Source: Anseranas semipalmata
Lineage: Eukaryota > Chordata > Aves > Anseriformes > Anseranatidae
Direction: 5' to 3'
NCBI GenBank assembly: GCA_013399115.1
Contig: VXAA01002186.1
Location: 62,001 to 126,000 of the forward strand
DNA: 64,000 bases
The notes beneath the pieces were generated by a model. It ran no database searches. It was given only the letters and a program-made list of their open reading frames with translations, and was not told the origin of the DNA. Position 1 is the stretch's first letter. The number at the start of each line of letters is the position of its first letter. Made by a program: the position numbers and the translations under genes. Below, in pieces: positions 13,531 through 27,850 of the stretch.

Positions 13531-15396
13531 CACAAATGGGTCTAAGTATGCATGTCTGTGTAAAACTCTTCTTCTGCTATACAGAAAGAGATATTAATCA
13601 GTATTATAAATAGTATGTATATAGAATGAAATTTCAGCTAGGTTAAGGGAAAAGGACAGTTAAAACAGAAATTTAGGAGAATACTTAAATGTAAATGACT
13701 GTTGATCAGAGCATTTAATTTTAAGCATAGACTTAACTCGTGAAAAAAATCTGTATGACTGACACACAAACTTAGGGTTTATTTTGTATGGCCATGCTGT
13801 TTTGAACACTGGTTTTGAATCTGGTAAGTCATGTTCCTTGGGATACCAGGATTTTAATTTTTATTTAGGGATAGGATAATCCAATATCTCTTTTTCAAGT
13901 GTCTATGTAATATTTCTATATGATTATTTATGTTTGTTTGGTTAGACTGTTCAATTAGTAGAGCTCATCAACACTTTTGGACATATTTTCTATTCAGATG
14001 CTTATGTAATGCATGATATCAGAGAGGAAAATTTGGCTTATTTTCAATATTTATACATGTGGATGGGAAGATGGTTAACAGAGGGCGAAAGGAGATACGG
14101 AAGAAAAAACTGCAAAAAAAATGTATTCTGCAGATCCAGGACTTAATTAGATATTCTGTATCCCTACTGAATGCTGAATTTGATCTTTTCGTTTTCACAG
14201 ATTGCAGACCTCTTGTTCTCACCCACAGTCTAGTTAAAATTGATACTAAGGGAAAATATTTGAATACTTTTATCTCAGTCTGGAGCAAACACTTGTAGAC
14301 ATATCCTCATGACTCCTTCATTTCTTCATTTTTTTAATTGTATTTTTAGTTCGTAGGTTGTTTTTTTTTTTTTTTAATATAAATAAAAAGAAAAATGGCA
14401 TCTTCTTTAGAAATAAATGTCCTATTCATATCCCACCAAATTTAATGAAAAGGTTTCCTCTGATTTCAGTGGAATTTGGGGACAGTGCTCAGTACCACTG
14501 CAGTCCGACTCCTGTAAGTCAGGGATGAATCCTTAGTTGCATTTCCTTTAACTCTTCCAGAGTGCTTTTTAATTATTTTTCATTCTCCCCAGAAGACCTG
14601 CAATCTACTATGCTGTCCTTGGTATGACAGTTCCTGTATTATTTTGCAGGGATGCAGAACTGACACAATATTTTCAGGTATATTATCTTGAATGGGCAGT
14701 TCTCCCAAAATGCTGACTTTCTAATGCTGAAACTTTCCTCTGCCTGGCCAGGACCTGGAGGAGACTTCTGTATCTGATACTGAGAAGAATCCTTTAAACG
14801 CTGTCATGAGGAGTCACCCCTCAAACAAAAATCACCCCTCAAACAAAATCCAAAAAGCAGCACCAGAAAACTTTAGCTGAGTTTTATTCAATATAAAAGA
14901 TAATTTTGATAAAGACTTAGACATGGTCTAGTTTCCTTGAATATTATTTGTGGTAGCACGACGTGATATATAATAGTTCCTTACAGAGTAAGAAAATGGG
15001 TATGGAAAAGAAAACTATTTTCTTGTTCTTTCTCTGTATCTGAGGAAAGTTTTGTCTTTGTTCATAAATCCTTCAGTTAAGAAAACCTATGATTTAAAAT
15101 GTGTTCACTACTGTTTTTCAGTAAGTAGTAGTTTGTGATTCAGAAAAACATTTGATCACGTTTAATACTAAGCATGTGAGTAGTTACAATGAATTCAATG
15201 GGATTTAAGCACGTAAATTAAATTGTAGCTGCTTCAGTGCTTTCCAGAATTAAGATGACCTTATTGTATGTTCTCAGTTTGAGAGCTACATTTAACTGAG
15301 TTAATGTAATTTTCCAACCTACATCTCTGAAGGTGTTGTACCATAACATATACTCTTCGTGTTGTCACATCTTACAAGAGCGTATTAGACTTTCAT

Positions 15397-15767
15397 GGAA
15401 TCATAGGATGGTTTGAGTTGGAAGGAACCTTAAAGATCATCTTATTCCAACACCCCACTATGGGCAGGGACACCTCCCACCAGACCAGGTTGCCCAAAGC
15501 CCCATCCAGCCTGACCTTGAACAGTTCCAGGGAAGGGGCATCCACAGCTTCTCTGGGCAACCTATTCCAGTGCCTCACCACCCCCATAGTAAAGAATTTC
15601 TTCCTAATATCTAATCTAAATCACCCCTCTTTTAGTTTAAAGCCATTCTCCCTTGTCCTATCACTACGCTCCCTGACAAAGGGAGTCCCTCTCCTGCTTT
15701 CTTGTAGGCCCCCTTTAGGTACTGGAAGGCTGCTATAAGGTCTCCCCGGAGCCTCCTGTTCTACAGG
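15397..15767 (-). mobile_element. CR1 LINE, 5'-truncated 3' end
   Basis: On the minus strand this reads as the 3' end of a CR1 non-LTR retrotransposon. The terminus at low coordinates is the CCTATGATTCC-type repeat that ends CR1 copies. Inward comes the C-terminal part of the reverse-transcriptase ORF, with the recognisable residues VVRHWNRLPREAVDAPSLEL and RLDGALGNL (about 15470-15585). The element stops at the GCCTCCTGTTCTACAGG boundary, so about 370 nt of a ~4.5-kb element remain, the usual 5' truncation. Stops break the frame further upstream. No poly-A tail or target duplication is seen, as expected for CR1. Confidence 0.93.
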
Positions 15768-16002
15768 CAATTTAGTTGATACCTAAGTCCATTTAGTTGA
15801 TAACTAAGAGCTTTGAAGAGTAATGCTTTTGTTTGTTTTCAGAATTGGTAAGAATGACAAGAATTCCCATAAATGTGCATCAATCCTAACCTATCAAAAC
15901 TAGGATTATTGATTAGTAGAAAAAAAAACACAGAAAAGATTGTTAGATTTTGTTTGGTTTTAGGTAGCACNTTTTTGTGTAGCCCTTTTTTAAAAAATTT
16001 TA

Positions 16003-16029
16003 TTTTTTTTTTTTTTTTTTTTTTTTTTT
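16003..16029. repeat. 27-nt poly-T
   Basis: Uninterrupted run of 27 T residues. An N sits 32 nt to its left (15971), in a region of further short homopolymers. Confidence 0.95.
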
Positions 16030-19000
16030 GCAAGTCAGGGAAGGAGGGGTAGAGGATTGGGTCAGGCGTGGGGGGAGAGAATGTGAAATAAGTTTAGTTT
16101 TGCTCACACTGTTGGTATTTGTGTTCACTGAAACCATTTTTGATTTTACTCTATAAGCAGCACAGCAGATGCTGAACTCATTAAACTTTTCTGCCTGTTT
16201 TCAAGACAGACACTTTTCTATCTTGAAAAGTTTCTTCAAGTAGATATAAATACTGGTCTATAATAGGTGTATATAGAAACTATTTACCATGGCCATCTCT
16301 TTCCCAAATCACCTTAAAATGGAGAATAGGTAATTCAGAAACTACATTGTGACTGACCTGTATTTACGTCTTTGTTTTAAATCAGGGAAATCAAGCTGTG
16401 TGTTTCTTGTGCATTTTTTAAGAATTAAAGCAGGAAATCACACTGATAAATGAATGGAATGGGATACAAGGTTACTCTGTGGTTTAACACACTTTCCTAA
16501 ATATGTTAGATGTATAACTCTATAGAAATTTTATCTCTTTACTGCCATAAAACTGTAACTTTCTTAAATGATGTATCTTCAATAATTCTACAGTATTTTG
16601 ATTCATAAAAGTTGAGTAGATTTGAAAGGGTTTTAAAAAAAATGCATTTTAGTAGGCCTTTTGACAGATGTGATTTAAAAGCTTAGAGAAAGCAATGTAC
16701 CTGTCACTTTTAATTGCAGAAAGCTTTCCGTCTATTACCTTTATTTTGCCAGAGCCGCCTAATGAAAAAGTTCCAGTATCTAATTTAATTTAATTTTCTT
16801 TGGGTTTGCCAGAAGAGCAATTAATTTTTAAAACTTCCAACTATTAAGTTGTGCTTCAGGAAGCTGTCTCTACATCTTAGACGCCATTAAGTTTCATCAC
16901 ATGCATTTCATACCTTAGGAACATCGTGATATCCTTGAAGAAATGTGGCAGTGAAATGTAGACATATTGTCTGTAGTACTAGGTAAGGTTTACAGATACA
17001 AATGTTAGTATGTTTGGGTTATTCCTATCTATCATTAGTTTGCATTTCTCCGGAGCTATAAGTACATCTGTGCCTGGCAGGCTTGTGTTATCACTAGTGC
17101 ATATGGAGACCATGTGTCAGTCTTCCAACAGAGATATGTAGCCTTGTGTAGATGCAGGATTGGATATGCTTGTATTTCAGCCTCTAAATCAATTTCTGGG
17201 ACCGCTGCTACAGATGTTGGAAGCTGCAGGTCTGTAAAACAGTATACTGTAACATGAGCTGCAACAGAAGAATAAGCATGAGACTGAATTGGCCATATGG
17301 CAGTAGAGAGCAAGTGCAGTAGGGCCTGTGTAGAAACAAATCCTCACACCTTCTCATCTATCTGTGTAAATATCATTTAAATTCAATCACCTCAAAGTTC
17401 TGAGCTGGTCCTGTTCTCAGAGGAGATCTGTTCTTACTCAGCTAGAAGAGTGAATGCAGATACCTGCGCTTGCAGTTGCAAGATACATATCCTAGAATTT
17501 GGGGGCTGGCAAAACTCTTGCTGAATTCTTTAGAAGGACGGATGGATTTACACAGACTGCTTTAGCAGAAAGCCTAGTTGTGTAATACAAAGATGTTGTT
17601 GTTCCCTTTAACAGCTATTACTGACATTAGTACAACATCCTGTGTTTTCAAATTTAGGTTTATTTCTTAAACCTCAATTTCTAAAAAAAAATTAAAATGC
17701 AATCAAAATAAGTCTTTAACTGTTTCCTGATATATTTCAGAATTAGGCCACATGCGATTGAGATGTTTATTCCCATTGCTATCACTCTCCTCGGTCTCTG
17801 TATGGTTACCTAGACCTCTCTGTCCTGAGGTTTACACACCACCAGAGTGTATAACGGCCTGTGAATGGTGGCATCAATATCACCCATCATCATCCTGGGT
17901 ATGCTGTGCTCTCATTTGATTGCAGTTACTTAAGTGATACCCATCCCATCCAACTGCTTTTGTGACCAAAAAAGGCAAAGCAAAACCTCCTCCAAGAAAC
18001 TGAAAAAAAAAACTACAACAAAAAGATCCCCACACACCACACACACAAATCAACCCTTTCACCTTTTCTCCTAATTATTAAGGCTTCTCAGGAAGATTTT
18101 CTGGATATTTACTTGAGCAGGAGCTCCATCAGCAACTTAGAGGAATTTGGAAAAATGGTCAGAGGGAAACAATTTGGCATGGAAGTGATTCAGAAAAAAG
18201 ACTGGAAAATCCACTGATGGAGGAAAAAATCTGAAGGAAGGAGGGGAGATTAGCTTTTAAGGTACAATTAAGAGCAGTCACTTTTTGATGGTGTCGATGG
18301 AAAAGTGCAGTCCTGGAACAAAAAAATTCTGAGCTCTATGGACTTCAAAAATGAATGTCATAATGAAAATTACTACTACTACAAGCAGCTGAACTTCTTT
18401 GTAACTTTGAGGAGGAAAAACAGATAAATGTGGCAGAAAGAGAAATGTAATGTAAGCTTTTCTATAAATAGCATTAAATTAAATTTTGCATAATTGTTTC
18501 AGAAATGAGTTTTCTTAGAATATTTAAAGGTAATGTACGTACCAGTATTGTGGCAATAGTGTGCAGACAGGGATATAATGTGCAATGGGATTTTGAACTT
18601 TCTTACACTTGGGAGCACGCTGATCCAGGTTCTTGTCCAGAATTGTGCTTTTTAGATTGTTATTTATTAAGAAATTGGTTGTTATCCGTTCATTCTGGAT
18701 TTGCCAGTTTGTTTCATTGCTTATGTGTGTTTGTACCATTTTTACAAAGACTTATAATTCTAAATGGTCCCTGTGTTCAGCTAGGGTACACAGTTCTTAT
18801 TATTTAGATGGTTTGTTTTGTCTCTGCCATATTCTCAGATCCTTTTACAATAGGAAACCATCTCTCAAAATTCTGATTCTCTGCATGGCATTGAGAGGAA
18901 AAATATTGCAGATTTCAGGGGAGGTGACTTGAAAAAGCTACCAACAGAGAAGATGGAATCAAGAGGACAGAAAGCCTGGAGCCCTTGAAAAGAAACTAGA

Positions 19001-19070
19001 ATGTAGGGAGACTTGTGACTTCTGAGTTGCTCAGCTGGAGTTATAAAGTCTTTTAATCTTGGTCAATGGG

Positions 19071-19120
19071 AAGTTTTAGTGAAACTAAAACTTTAGTTTT
19101 AGAATAAAACTTTAGTTTTA
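19071..19120. repeat. Nested hairpins and 16-nt direct repeat
   Basis: AAGTTTTAGT (19071-19080) and ACTAAAACTT (19084-19093) form a perfect 10-bp inverted repeat with a GAA loop. The 16-nt unit TAAAACTTTAGTTTTA then occurs at 19086-19101 and again at 19105-19120. Each copy can itself fold, because AAAACT and AGTTTT are complementary. Confidence 0.9.
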
Positions 19121-21044
19121 TTTGAATATTCATATCAGTAATTGCCCTTAAGTTTCCCAACGATTACTTTTTCCTTTTCTTCTAGGAACTTCTAATTGAT
19201 TTGAGTTAACCAGCATGTAATCAACAAAAGAAATATAATAAACAAAAAATCCAGTCCAAATACCTATCCATTTACTCAATCTAAACAATGGAGCTTGTTC
19301 TTATTGTTTTGTGTTTTATTATCAACGAATTGGAGGATTTTATGGACATACATGTTTCTGTCATACTTTCCATTACTGTTTTGTTCAGGTAACAGTGTAT
19401 AGTACAAGTTATTGGGCCAGAAACCCAACTCTGCTAGTCACTGTACAAATGCAGAGTAAAAAATAAATGAAGAGTTTCTGTGGAAAAATTTTAGTTTCAG
19501 AAATGACAGATGGGTATAAGCAGATGGGTGAAGCACAGGAAAACAATGACATAATATTGGTCATCTTGAGAAGCAGTAATTATGATTGTAGCTTAGCTGT
19601 TGTCATTTTTTTTAATCATACATGTTAATCCTTTCATAATTTGTTTTTTGTTTTGTCTTGCTGTTTTTAGTGTAGTTGTTGGCAGTGACAGGCAACAGCA
19701 TCAAAGCCTGAAGTAAACGCTATGTGAATGCACACTTATTGTATAAAGCTAAGACTGTGCAATAAATCTGTCTTGTTAAGCAATCAGCCTGTCTCAAGAG
19801 GCAATCCCAAAATTGCATCATTCGACTCAGGTGAAGGAACAGTGAGCACGCTGCCATTCAACATTAATAACCTGCAAGATCATTTCTAGCTTACTCTCCA
19901 AATTTTGGCTGCCCCTTGACACTGTTCAAGGTTAGGTTTACTGTTAGGAAACACTTGGAGTACTCAGTTTATTGTTAGACTTAACAGTTTTAGCCTATAC
20001 TTGATGAAAAATGCCTGTGTTCAGGGATGTAATTATTACTTACTTGTTTTGCAATAGCAGCAATGAGTAATGGTGCTGGATCAGGAATCTGCTCTGCTCG
20101 GTTTTGAACAAAGAGAAGAATTGCCCTGGTTCACTGAGTGATATTTCAGAAGAGAATACTAAGGGTTATAGACTGTATAGTAAAACTAGACGAGACAATC
20201 TTTCAATCAGTTCCTAAAAGTGCTTACGGTTTCAATTCCAAAGCAGGTGAAACAATATTAAATATTAAAGACACATTGACTGCTGCAAACTCCTGCTAAA
20301 AAGAAGTTTTGTTACAGAGAACAGTAGTGTTGCATTTTTCAGACATTGTTGGAGAAGTCTTTTGGAAAGGCAAGTGTGCCATCTCATCTATTCTTAATGG
20401 GAGCGGATCCCTAAACCAAGCCAAATGGATGTTGCAGCCACACCTGCGCTGAGCAGGTCACTTCCCAGAAGTGAATGCTGCCTGGCAGTATCGTGCTTTA
20501 TCTGTTTCAAATCCTTAACTTGTAAAGTCTTTTCAAGTCTATCAAGTGTAATAATAGATTAAAAATTAATCACTGAACTGCCTACCAGAGACTGGTGGAA
20601 TTACAATAGCAGAACCTTCACTCTTTCCTTACAAAGAAATGATCTTTTTTGGCCTTGTATGAAATAATAGCACATAAGAGCTAACATAAGTTTCTATGTT
20701 GCCTTGAATTCCAACCTGGGTAAATAAAAGGAGGAAAAAAATGCATGAACAAAAATCATATATGCTTTAGAAGTTATTGGCTGGGCTAAACTATAATTTT
20801 TGAAATGTTAAATGCAAGATATACTTCCATGTGGCTAAAAGTCATCTCCCACTATGCAAACTCCCAAGTAGGGTTGTAGATCAGCAGTACCCTCACACTT
20901 GACAGCTGTGCTGCTGTCTCAGGCATCAGTAGGGGAAGGGACTGCCATTAGAAATGCAGGACAAGTGGCACTCAGTAGATGTGCCTCAGTACCTTCCTTC
21001 AGCTTGACCAGTTTGAGACTCTATGGGGGATGAAGAATCAGCTA

Positions 21045-21081
21045 GTTTTTCTTCTTTCTTTTTCTTTCTTTTTCTTTTTTT
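21045..21081. repeat. TTTC-rich pyrimidine tract
   Basis: A 37-nt run of only T and C, with TTTCTT-type units. Confidence 0.9.
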
Positions 21082-24000
21082 GATGGGGGTGTTCTTAAAG
21101 GGCTTCAGGTTTTTCTTTCAAGGACCTTAACCCTCAAAAGGGTTACATCGAAGCCAAATTTGAAGTACCATTACAATTTTCTCTCTTTGAAATTGTGGGT
21201 GGTCTGTTCCTCTTTAAGAGCTACAACATGTAGTTATTTCTAATTTTTTTAAGTCCTAAACAAAGAGAATTTATATTAATTTAGTGGAGCAGACTAATAA
21301 AGACTACTTGCCTTTTCAAAAATAATTTCTAAGACTCCAGTGAAATACATGTGTGGTCCTAATACTCCTATTTTATTTTACAATGAGCATTTGTCACACT
21401 AGGACACTAGCACAATAAAGAATAAATGGTGAATCTCCTTGAGCAATTATTTTCAAATGGTACCAGAGTATACAAATTGATTTAAGTGCACTTTTGGAGA
21501 CATTGTAGAGTAGAATTGATTCTGTGGCCCATAGATTAACTTCCATGCCAAGACTGCAATAGGAGGTTTTCATTTTTTTTTCTAAATCCAAAATGTGATC
21601 CTATTAAAAAGAAGGGAGGCCTGGTACTTGCACACTGTGCTATTTTCATTCTGGAGAAATTACCAATTTAAGTAATACTCAAAATTATAAACAAGTCAAT
21701 ATCATATTGTAGTGGATAGGTGTGTGGAATCAGCCTGTTTTTTAATTGTCATCATTTCCATTTTTGATGACTTATGCTAAAAATTAAGGTCAAAGGTACA
21801 TATAAACTGGAGATTAGCAGGCTATCAGTTCTTCTATAGTAGTTCATTAGTTTTTCTCTTTTGTTGTATATGTTCAATGCTGTATGCATAAATGCCTTGT
21901 ATCTATGCTTTAATAAATAAGTAGATAAAACAGATAAAAATATCTGCTGCTTAAATAATACAAATGATAGTATACAAATAGCTTTAATAAGAAGCACATT
22001 TTCATTCAATTATAGATTTATAAATGGATAACAGATGTTTAAAAAGCCCTGAAGCATTAAGAATGAAAGGAACTTCAGTGATACCATTAAAAGTGATGTC
22101 ATTAAAAACTGAGAGATGAAAGTGAGCAGGGAAATCTAATCTGAATATTCTTAGAAAAGAGGAATACTTATTCCTTACCATAAGAATTGCAGTGACTCAA
22201 ATCATTCTGCCCATCTTACAGTGGTGATTGCCCTATGTGGTGCAATATAAAATATTCACTTGAGCAAGGTAGCACACTGTGGCATAGGGAGTGATTCCCC
22301 TCCTTTAGCTTGGGAATAGATGGTGTCTACTGTTTACAGCATCTGAGTCTCTAGGGAGTCTATAGAGCAAATGCAAATTAGTGCACAATGCAGAGAGAAC
22401 CTGCAATTCTGTCATCTAAATTCTTGTCTGCTTTGTGCTCCTCAGCGTAGCACTGATGCATACTGCTACTGATAACATACTACCTTGGTTTCTCTGCCTG
22501 TAAAAGAAGGTTAATAGTACCTTTCTCAGATGTGAAATTTCATTTCTCATATGGGAAGCAGGTGGAAATGATATGACCAAAGGTAATGATTTACAGAACT
22601 AAATCTAGAATTTATAATTCAGGTTTTTAGTCCTAACAAGGTGATAAATATGCACCTAGAGACATATTGGCCACTGCTGATAGTATTAGACTCCTTTTGT
22701 ATCGTCATTATCAAGGAATAGCTCCATTGGATGCTTTACTGAAGAGTAGAAACAAAAGTTATTTAAGCAAATAGGAGACTAAGTTATTTATTTCATAGTC
22801 AAAGAATAATGTTACAGCAGGTTTTTGGTGTTTTTTAACAGCAAGATATTAGACTGAATTGTTAAGCATATAATTTTTAAACATTTCTTTATTTTGTTTG
22901 TCTTAATTGATTTGTAGACCTGCCAAAAAGCCAGGCTGTGATAAAAGGACATGAAAACCCATTTGGGTATAAGATTATCTTCATAAATAAGTGATGCATT
23001 ACTGCAATTTGTAATATGGTAACTCTATAAAGCCTAACATATGTCAGTATTGTAACAATTAACGGGATAAGCCTCATTTGGCTGATAGAAAAGGTATTTA
23101 CTTGTTTCAATATAGTAATAGATTTGCTGAATGCAAGATAAAAAGAAAAGTGTTGAGTTATAAATTAAAACATTCATGTTTGTTTAGTAAGATCTTGCTA
23201 CAATGTGGTACATTTCTACCAGGATGGAAATTTGAATTCCAAACACTCTTTAATAGGCTCACTTCACCTGAGCCGTTACTTGTAGAGGAACCGTCTCTGC
23301 ATGATGCTCTCCCTGCATTTAGACCATAATGTAATACTACAGCAGCATCTCTATTGCTGAAGAATTTTCACATTGGTTTGATTTCCACTGGGAAGTTCTG
23401 AAAATAATTTTTAAGCTTATATACCTTATCCTAATACACTAAAACTGGAGGTTGCCAAAGCATGCCTCTGTAGCATTCAGAAAAGGCCTTAGTTTAAAGT
23501 CCTAGTCATGCTGGAACTTTGCAGTTGAGGAATGTAGTTATCCTGTGATGGTTTGCTGCCCTGCATGGGGTTTCATGCAGAATATAGTTACCTATTGTTG
23601 AAAATATTGTTTTCCAGTAAAGTACTAGGGAGTACTAAGCAAGGTTTACTTTATTTGTTTCAGAAGTAGTTAAATAATTATTCAGGACCCTGATCATGGA
23701 GTAGCCACCTTTTGAACTGTTTTTACGAACTGACATAAATAAACTGATAAGTATTCAATACTTTGTTTGACTCAGTATTTCTGCCTTTTCCTTTAAAAAT
23801 CAGGACACATTACTCATTCCCAGTACTCAGTATTTTACAAAGTAGAGAATGGCAGTATAGATTTATGATATCCCTGGTCAGACACTGAGGGAGGTTAAAC
23901 CGTAGAGGAAAATAAAATTACAAGTAATTAAATTTACAAGCAGGTTTGCCATCTTCAAAAGATTTATTGTTTCAGAATGAACAATGGTTTTAGCCACATA

Positions 24001-25540
24001 AGAAAACTGCGATACCTTAACAGTGCATGATATAGATATTATATGTGGTGTTTCCATTTATATGATTAAAAATTTAGCACTCCTTTTAAGGTTAAATGGG
24101 ATATTCAACTGGGAACCATACATAGTGAGTAATAAAATAGCTGCAATGCAGTGCTGTCTGCATTTTTTAAGAGCTGAAGCACTCTATCAGGCTCATTAAT
24201 ATCAGGTTATCTGAGGGCTTTATCCTCAGATACAATAGCAATTGTTATGAATTTCAAATGTTAGCAGGATTCTAGTTTAATTTTTTTTTTCCTAGTATAC
24301 TTCTACCTACTAACTAGTAAATATGATAAATAGAAATATACCATTTTCATCCTGTTTCTTAGGAAAGATTCAGTAGTAACAAGGTTTTGGCAAGGTCTTT
24401 TTGCTATTTCCACAAAGCATTATGCATCATGTTTACTAATGTATTCCAGTGGGGAAAAAAAAAAAAACAAATACATAAAATGAAGCTGATTTTTGGGGAG
24501 GTGGAAGTAAGAGGTTTATTATTGTTGTAATTTTTATTTTTGAATTTTTTTGTATTTCATCAGTTTGTGAAAAAGAGAAATCTACATTCTTTGAGGCATA
24601 ATTTCAAATTAGTCAAGTTCTACTGTTGTGCCATTGAAAATATCAGATTTAAATCTTTAATCTTTGGAAACGGGTTTAAAAGCTGAGGCATGTGTGATTA
24701 CCCATATAAATTGTATGTAAATTGCCTTGACCTGGTTTGTTTAAAAGGGAATTATATTTTATGTAAGCATAATAATTCCAGGCCTTACTTCATCGCTATT
24801 CTCAGAGACACTATAGTATGTGTCTTGCCTTTATCACTTAGTTTGAGTACTTGGATTTTATTTAAGTAACTATTTTAAGTAAATTATTTATTCAAGTAAA
24901 TTATTTTAGTAATGTTATTTAGATGCAGCATATTTAGTCTCTGATTTAGAAACATATACCTGACCTTCTGCAGGGAAAAACAAAATGTATACAAGTTTTT
25001 CAAAGAATCAATATTGTTGGCCAAAATTTCAGACCTCTTTGTATATTATCGTGTCACCTTCTGGCTTGGTGAAACTAGCCTGAGAGCAACCTTTAAGGAC
25101 ATATCACACTAAAAGATACTGAAGTTGTATATAACTGTTCTGGCCCCAAAAAACTTGTTTCTTCATATATGAGCTGGGCAGCGTGTTGAAGGCTGGTTGA
25201 TGGAGGGCTACGTGCAAGCCAGTGGATGATGTGATTGAAGCCCTCAAGAGTTGCACTCAGTAATTTTCTGAAAGGGTCAATGGCTAAGGTACTCCACTTC
25301 AGACTTAATAATTTGGAATATATCTCTCTAGAAGTGACTTAACAGAGCTGATAACAATTTAGTTGAAAGAGGCCCATAGGACAACTAGGGTCTGCATAAG
25401 ATGAATCTAGTAAAAACATGTTATTATGTCTTGTGCTTTTTTTTTTCAAAAACTCTGTAGGATATCCTTGGCTTTTTAACTCTAGTTTTATACAAAACAT
25501 TTTGAATCAATTCTGCTGTTCCACAGATACTGTTTTTCTG

Positions 25541-25568
25541 TTTGTTTGTTTGTTTGTTTGTTTGTTTG
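25541..25568. repeat. (TTTG)7 microsatellite
   Basis: Seven perfect TTTG units. Confidence 0.95.
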
Positions 25569-27795
25569 CTTTTATGTAAAGTCTTGGGCTGTTATAATTA
25601 CAGAGAATAATTTCTTCCAATGACAGTATCTGGTCAGATTGCTGGTTTCAAATGTGAAGACAGGTTCAAGCCTCTCCTTTCAGAAATTCAGATTTGTTCT
25701 TGTAAAAGTAGGATGCTCAGTTCTTTAATGGCTTAAATTTTGTTTAAACTCATAGAGCCTCTTTCATTTTAGGGGTACCAAGCACCATCATAAATGATAC
25801 TCGTTGTACAGACATACTCAAATGCTGCCTCTTTTTGAAATGGGAGATGGAGCTCACACAGTTGTTAGTGCAGGAAAATAATGCCCAACAGCCTGCAAAG
25901 GAGATTTGCACCTTTATTGCAAAATACATCCTGCAAAGCCAAGTCAGTGTAGCAGAATGACCTGCAAAATTGTCTGACTTTATCTACCAAATAGTTTTTT
26001 GCCCTGTTTCCCCAGAAAGCTACCCTGTGCTGCTTGTGACCTTCTTTTTTGTGAGCAATCTAAGAATTGCAGTGGAATGAGTTAAAAGACCACACAGCAA
26101 CTTGTTACTGGGCCCTAGGTCTGCAGTGTGAAGTGTAGGTGTAATTTATGCAAGAAGAAAAAGTTAAATGTTTGTTTAATTCCCTCAAGGTTTTTCTAAG
26201 GAAACCTTTTTAGACTGAGCAGATGAAAACTTGAAGCGATCAATAAATAATTACTAAAAACTTACCTATTATAAGTAGGCATAGATTTTGTGTTGAAAAT
26301 CATATTTTCTTTAAAAGAGAGGTAGAATTTTGCAATGAAAGAATGATTTAATAACTTTTGTTACATAAACAATTCCAACCCAGCAGATGCATTGCAAAAA
26401 AATTTATCTTGGAAAAAAGACTTTTGCCAACCTTACTTAGGTATCCACATGTAGAGGGGTGCTTTAAAAAAGTGCATTGTACAGGAAGTTGGGAATCTTT
26501 GCAATTAAATAGTTTACATTTCAAATGTGCTAAAATTAGCAGGGAACACTGTACTTTAGTCTGCATGAGTCTGTGCTCCATGAAAATGATGCTGTGTGGA
26601 CCCAGCTGGCTCTCTTTCACATGTGCATACACATGTACAAACTCAGTCTATGGTTTATTGAGGAACCTGGCTTAATAGCTGTTACTTGTAAGTCCTTGCA
26701 CTTGTGCTAGGATTTGTAGTTAGTCAAGGAAAAAAGAAAGAGATTCTGACCATTTGATATTTTTTATTAGTTTTTAAAAATAATTTACATATCGTCTCTA
26801 TTTTGTTCATCTTCCACTTTTTTAATTATATAAAATGGTGAATGATGATAATCTATTAACTGTCATAAAAAGTGTAATGCATCATTACCCATTACCTCCT
26901 GCAATATATATTTATGAGTATGGCAGTTTACATAGATATATACATATATCTGTATTATAAAGTAATCATTGATCATGATACAAATCATTATTGTTAACCA
27001 CTTTGCACACAAATTCTATATTGGTAAAATGTATTAGTCAATTAAAGATAAGTGTAAATATAGACATTTGCTGTTTATATTTGTAATAGAATTTTCTGAA
27101 GGAAGTAGGTTGTTAAATCATGTTACCATAACAAATGCTGAAGGCTGCTCTTTCATTCATTGTCATTGAATTTATTGTCAGAGCAGTGCAGTCATATCCT
27201 AGTACAAGATTACTTAGGTGGCTTGAAAATTAAATCACAGCTCACAGATTCTCTTTTTTTTTTTTTTTTTTCTTTTCACACACTGTTAATAATAGCTAAA
27301 TTTGGTCTAGTTTTAAATATACTTTGCAAGGTATTGCACTAGTTAGATGCACAAAGTATGAAAGATTTAGTAAATAGAATGTGATTTTCCATAAACTGAC
27401 AATGACTTGGATAAAACAAAGTTGCTGCCAGTGTGTGTAGAATTGTTTTCAAAAGGATTATCTTATATAAATTTTGCTAGAGTCAGGCATTGTGGGGTTT
27501 TATGAAGTCCTCAAACTATTTTTTAAGTTCATAAATCTGAAAGAGATCTCCAGGAGTGATTTCTAATAACTAGAAATATGATCTCATTCTAGATTACGTT
27601 TTAGGGAAAGAATATGTCAACAGCGTGACTGTTTGTATATAATCAACTGAATGATTCTTGTTATTCATTTCTTCTCACCTAGATGTCTTATTTCTATGCA
27701 CTGTTTTGCAATGTTTCTCCTAAAAGCTCTCTCAGAAGTGGTCATCTAGAAGTTGTCTCTAGAAAACAAGACATTGAAAAACATTACTGTTAGGG

Positions 27796-27850
27796 TTTGG
27801 AGTGCTTGTGGAGTGTGCTGTGGAGTGCTTGGTGGGCTTGTGGAGTGAAG
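27796..27850. repeat. Short imperfect minisatellite of GGAGTG-type units
   Basis: GTGGAGTG and GGAGTGCTT motifs recur four times within ~55 nt (GGAGTGCTTG, GGAGTGTGCT, GGAGTGCTTG, GGAGTGAAGC), pointing to local slippage duplication. It is G-rich against an AT-rich background. Confidence 0.75.

Noticed and set aside
13246..13545. 99-codon plus-strand open frame
   Set aside because: Its second half is poly-Lys/Gln/Asn from a CAA-rich low-complexity tract and the first half shows no recognisable domain.
15418..15738. 106-codon plus-strand open frame
   Set aside because: It is the antisense of a CR1 reverse-transcriptase remnant.
25355..25385. GTTGAAAGAGGCCCATAGG resembling the start of an earlier SLIT2 LRR exon
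   Set aside because: The match ends after a few codons, there is no acceptor or donor at the right spacing, and the frame does not continue as an LRR.
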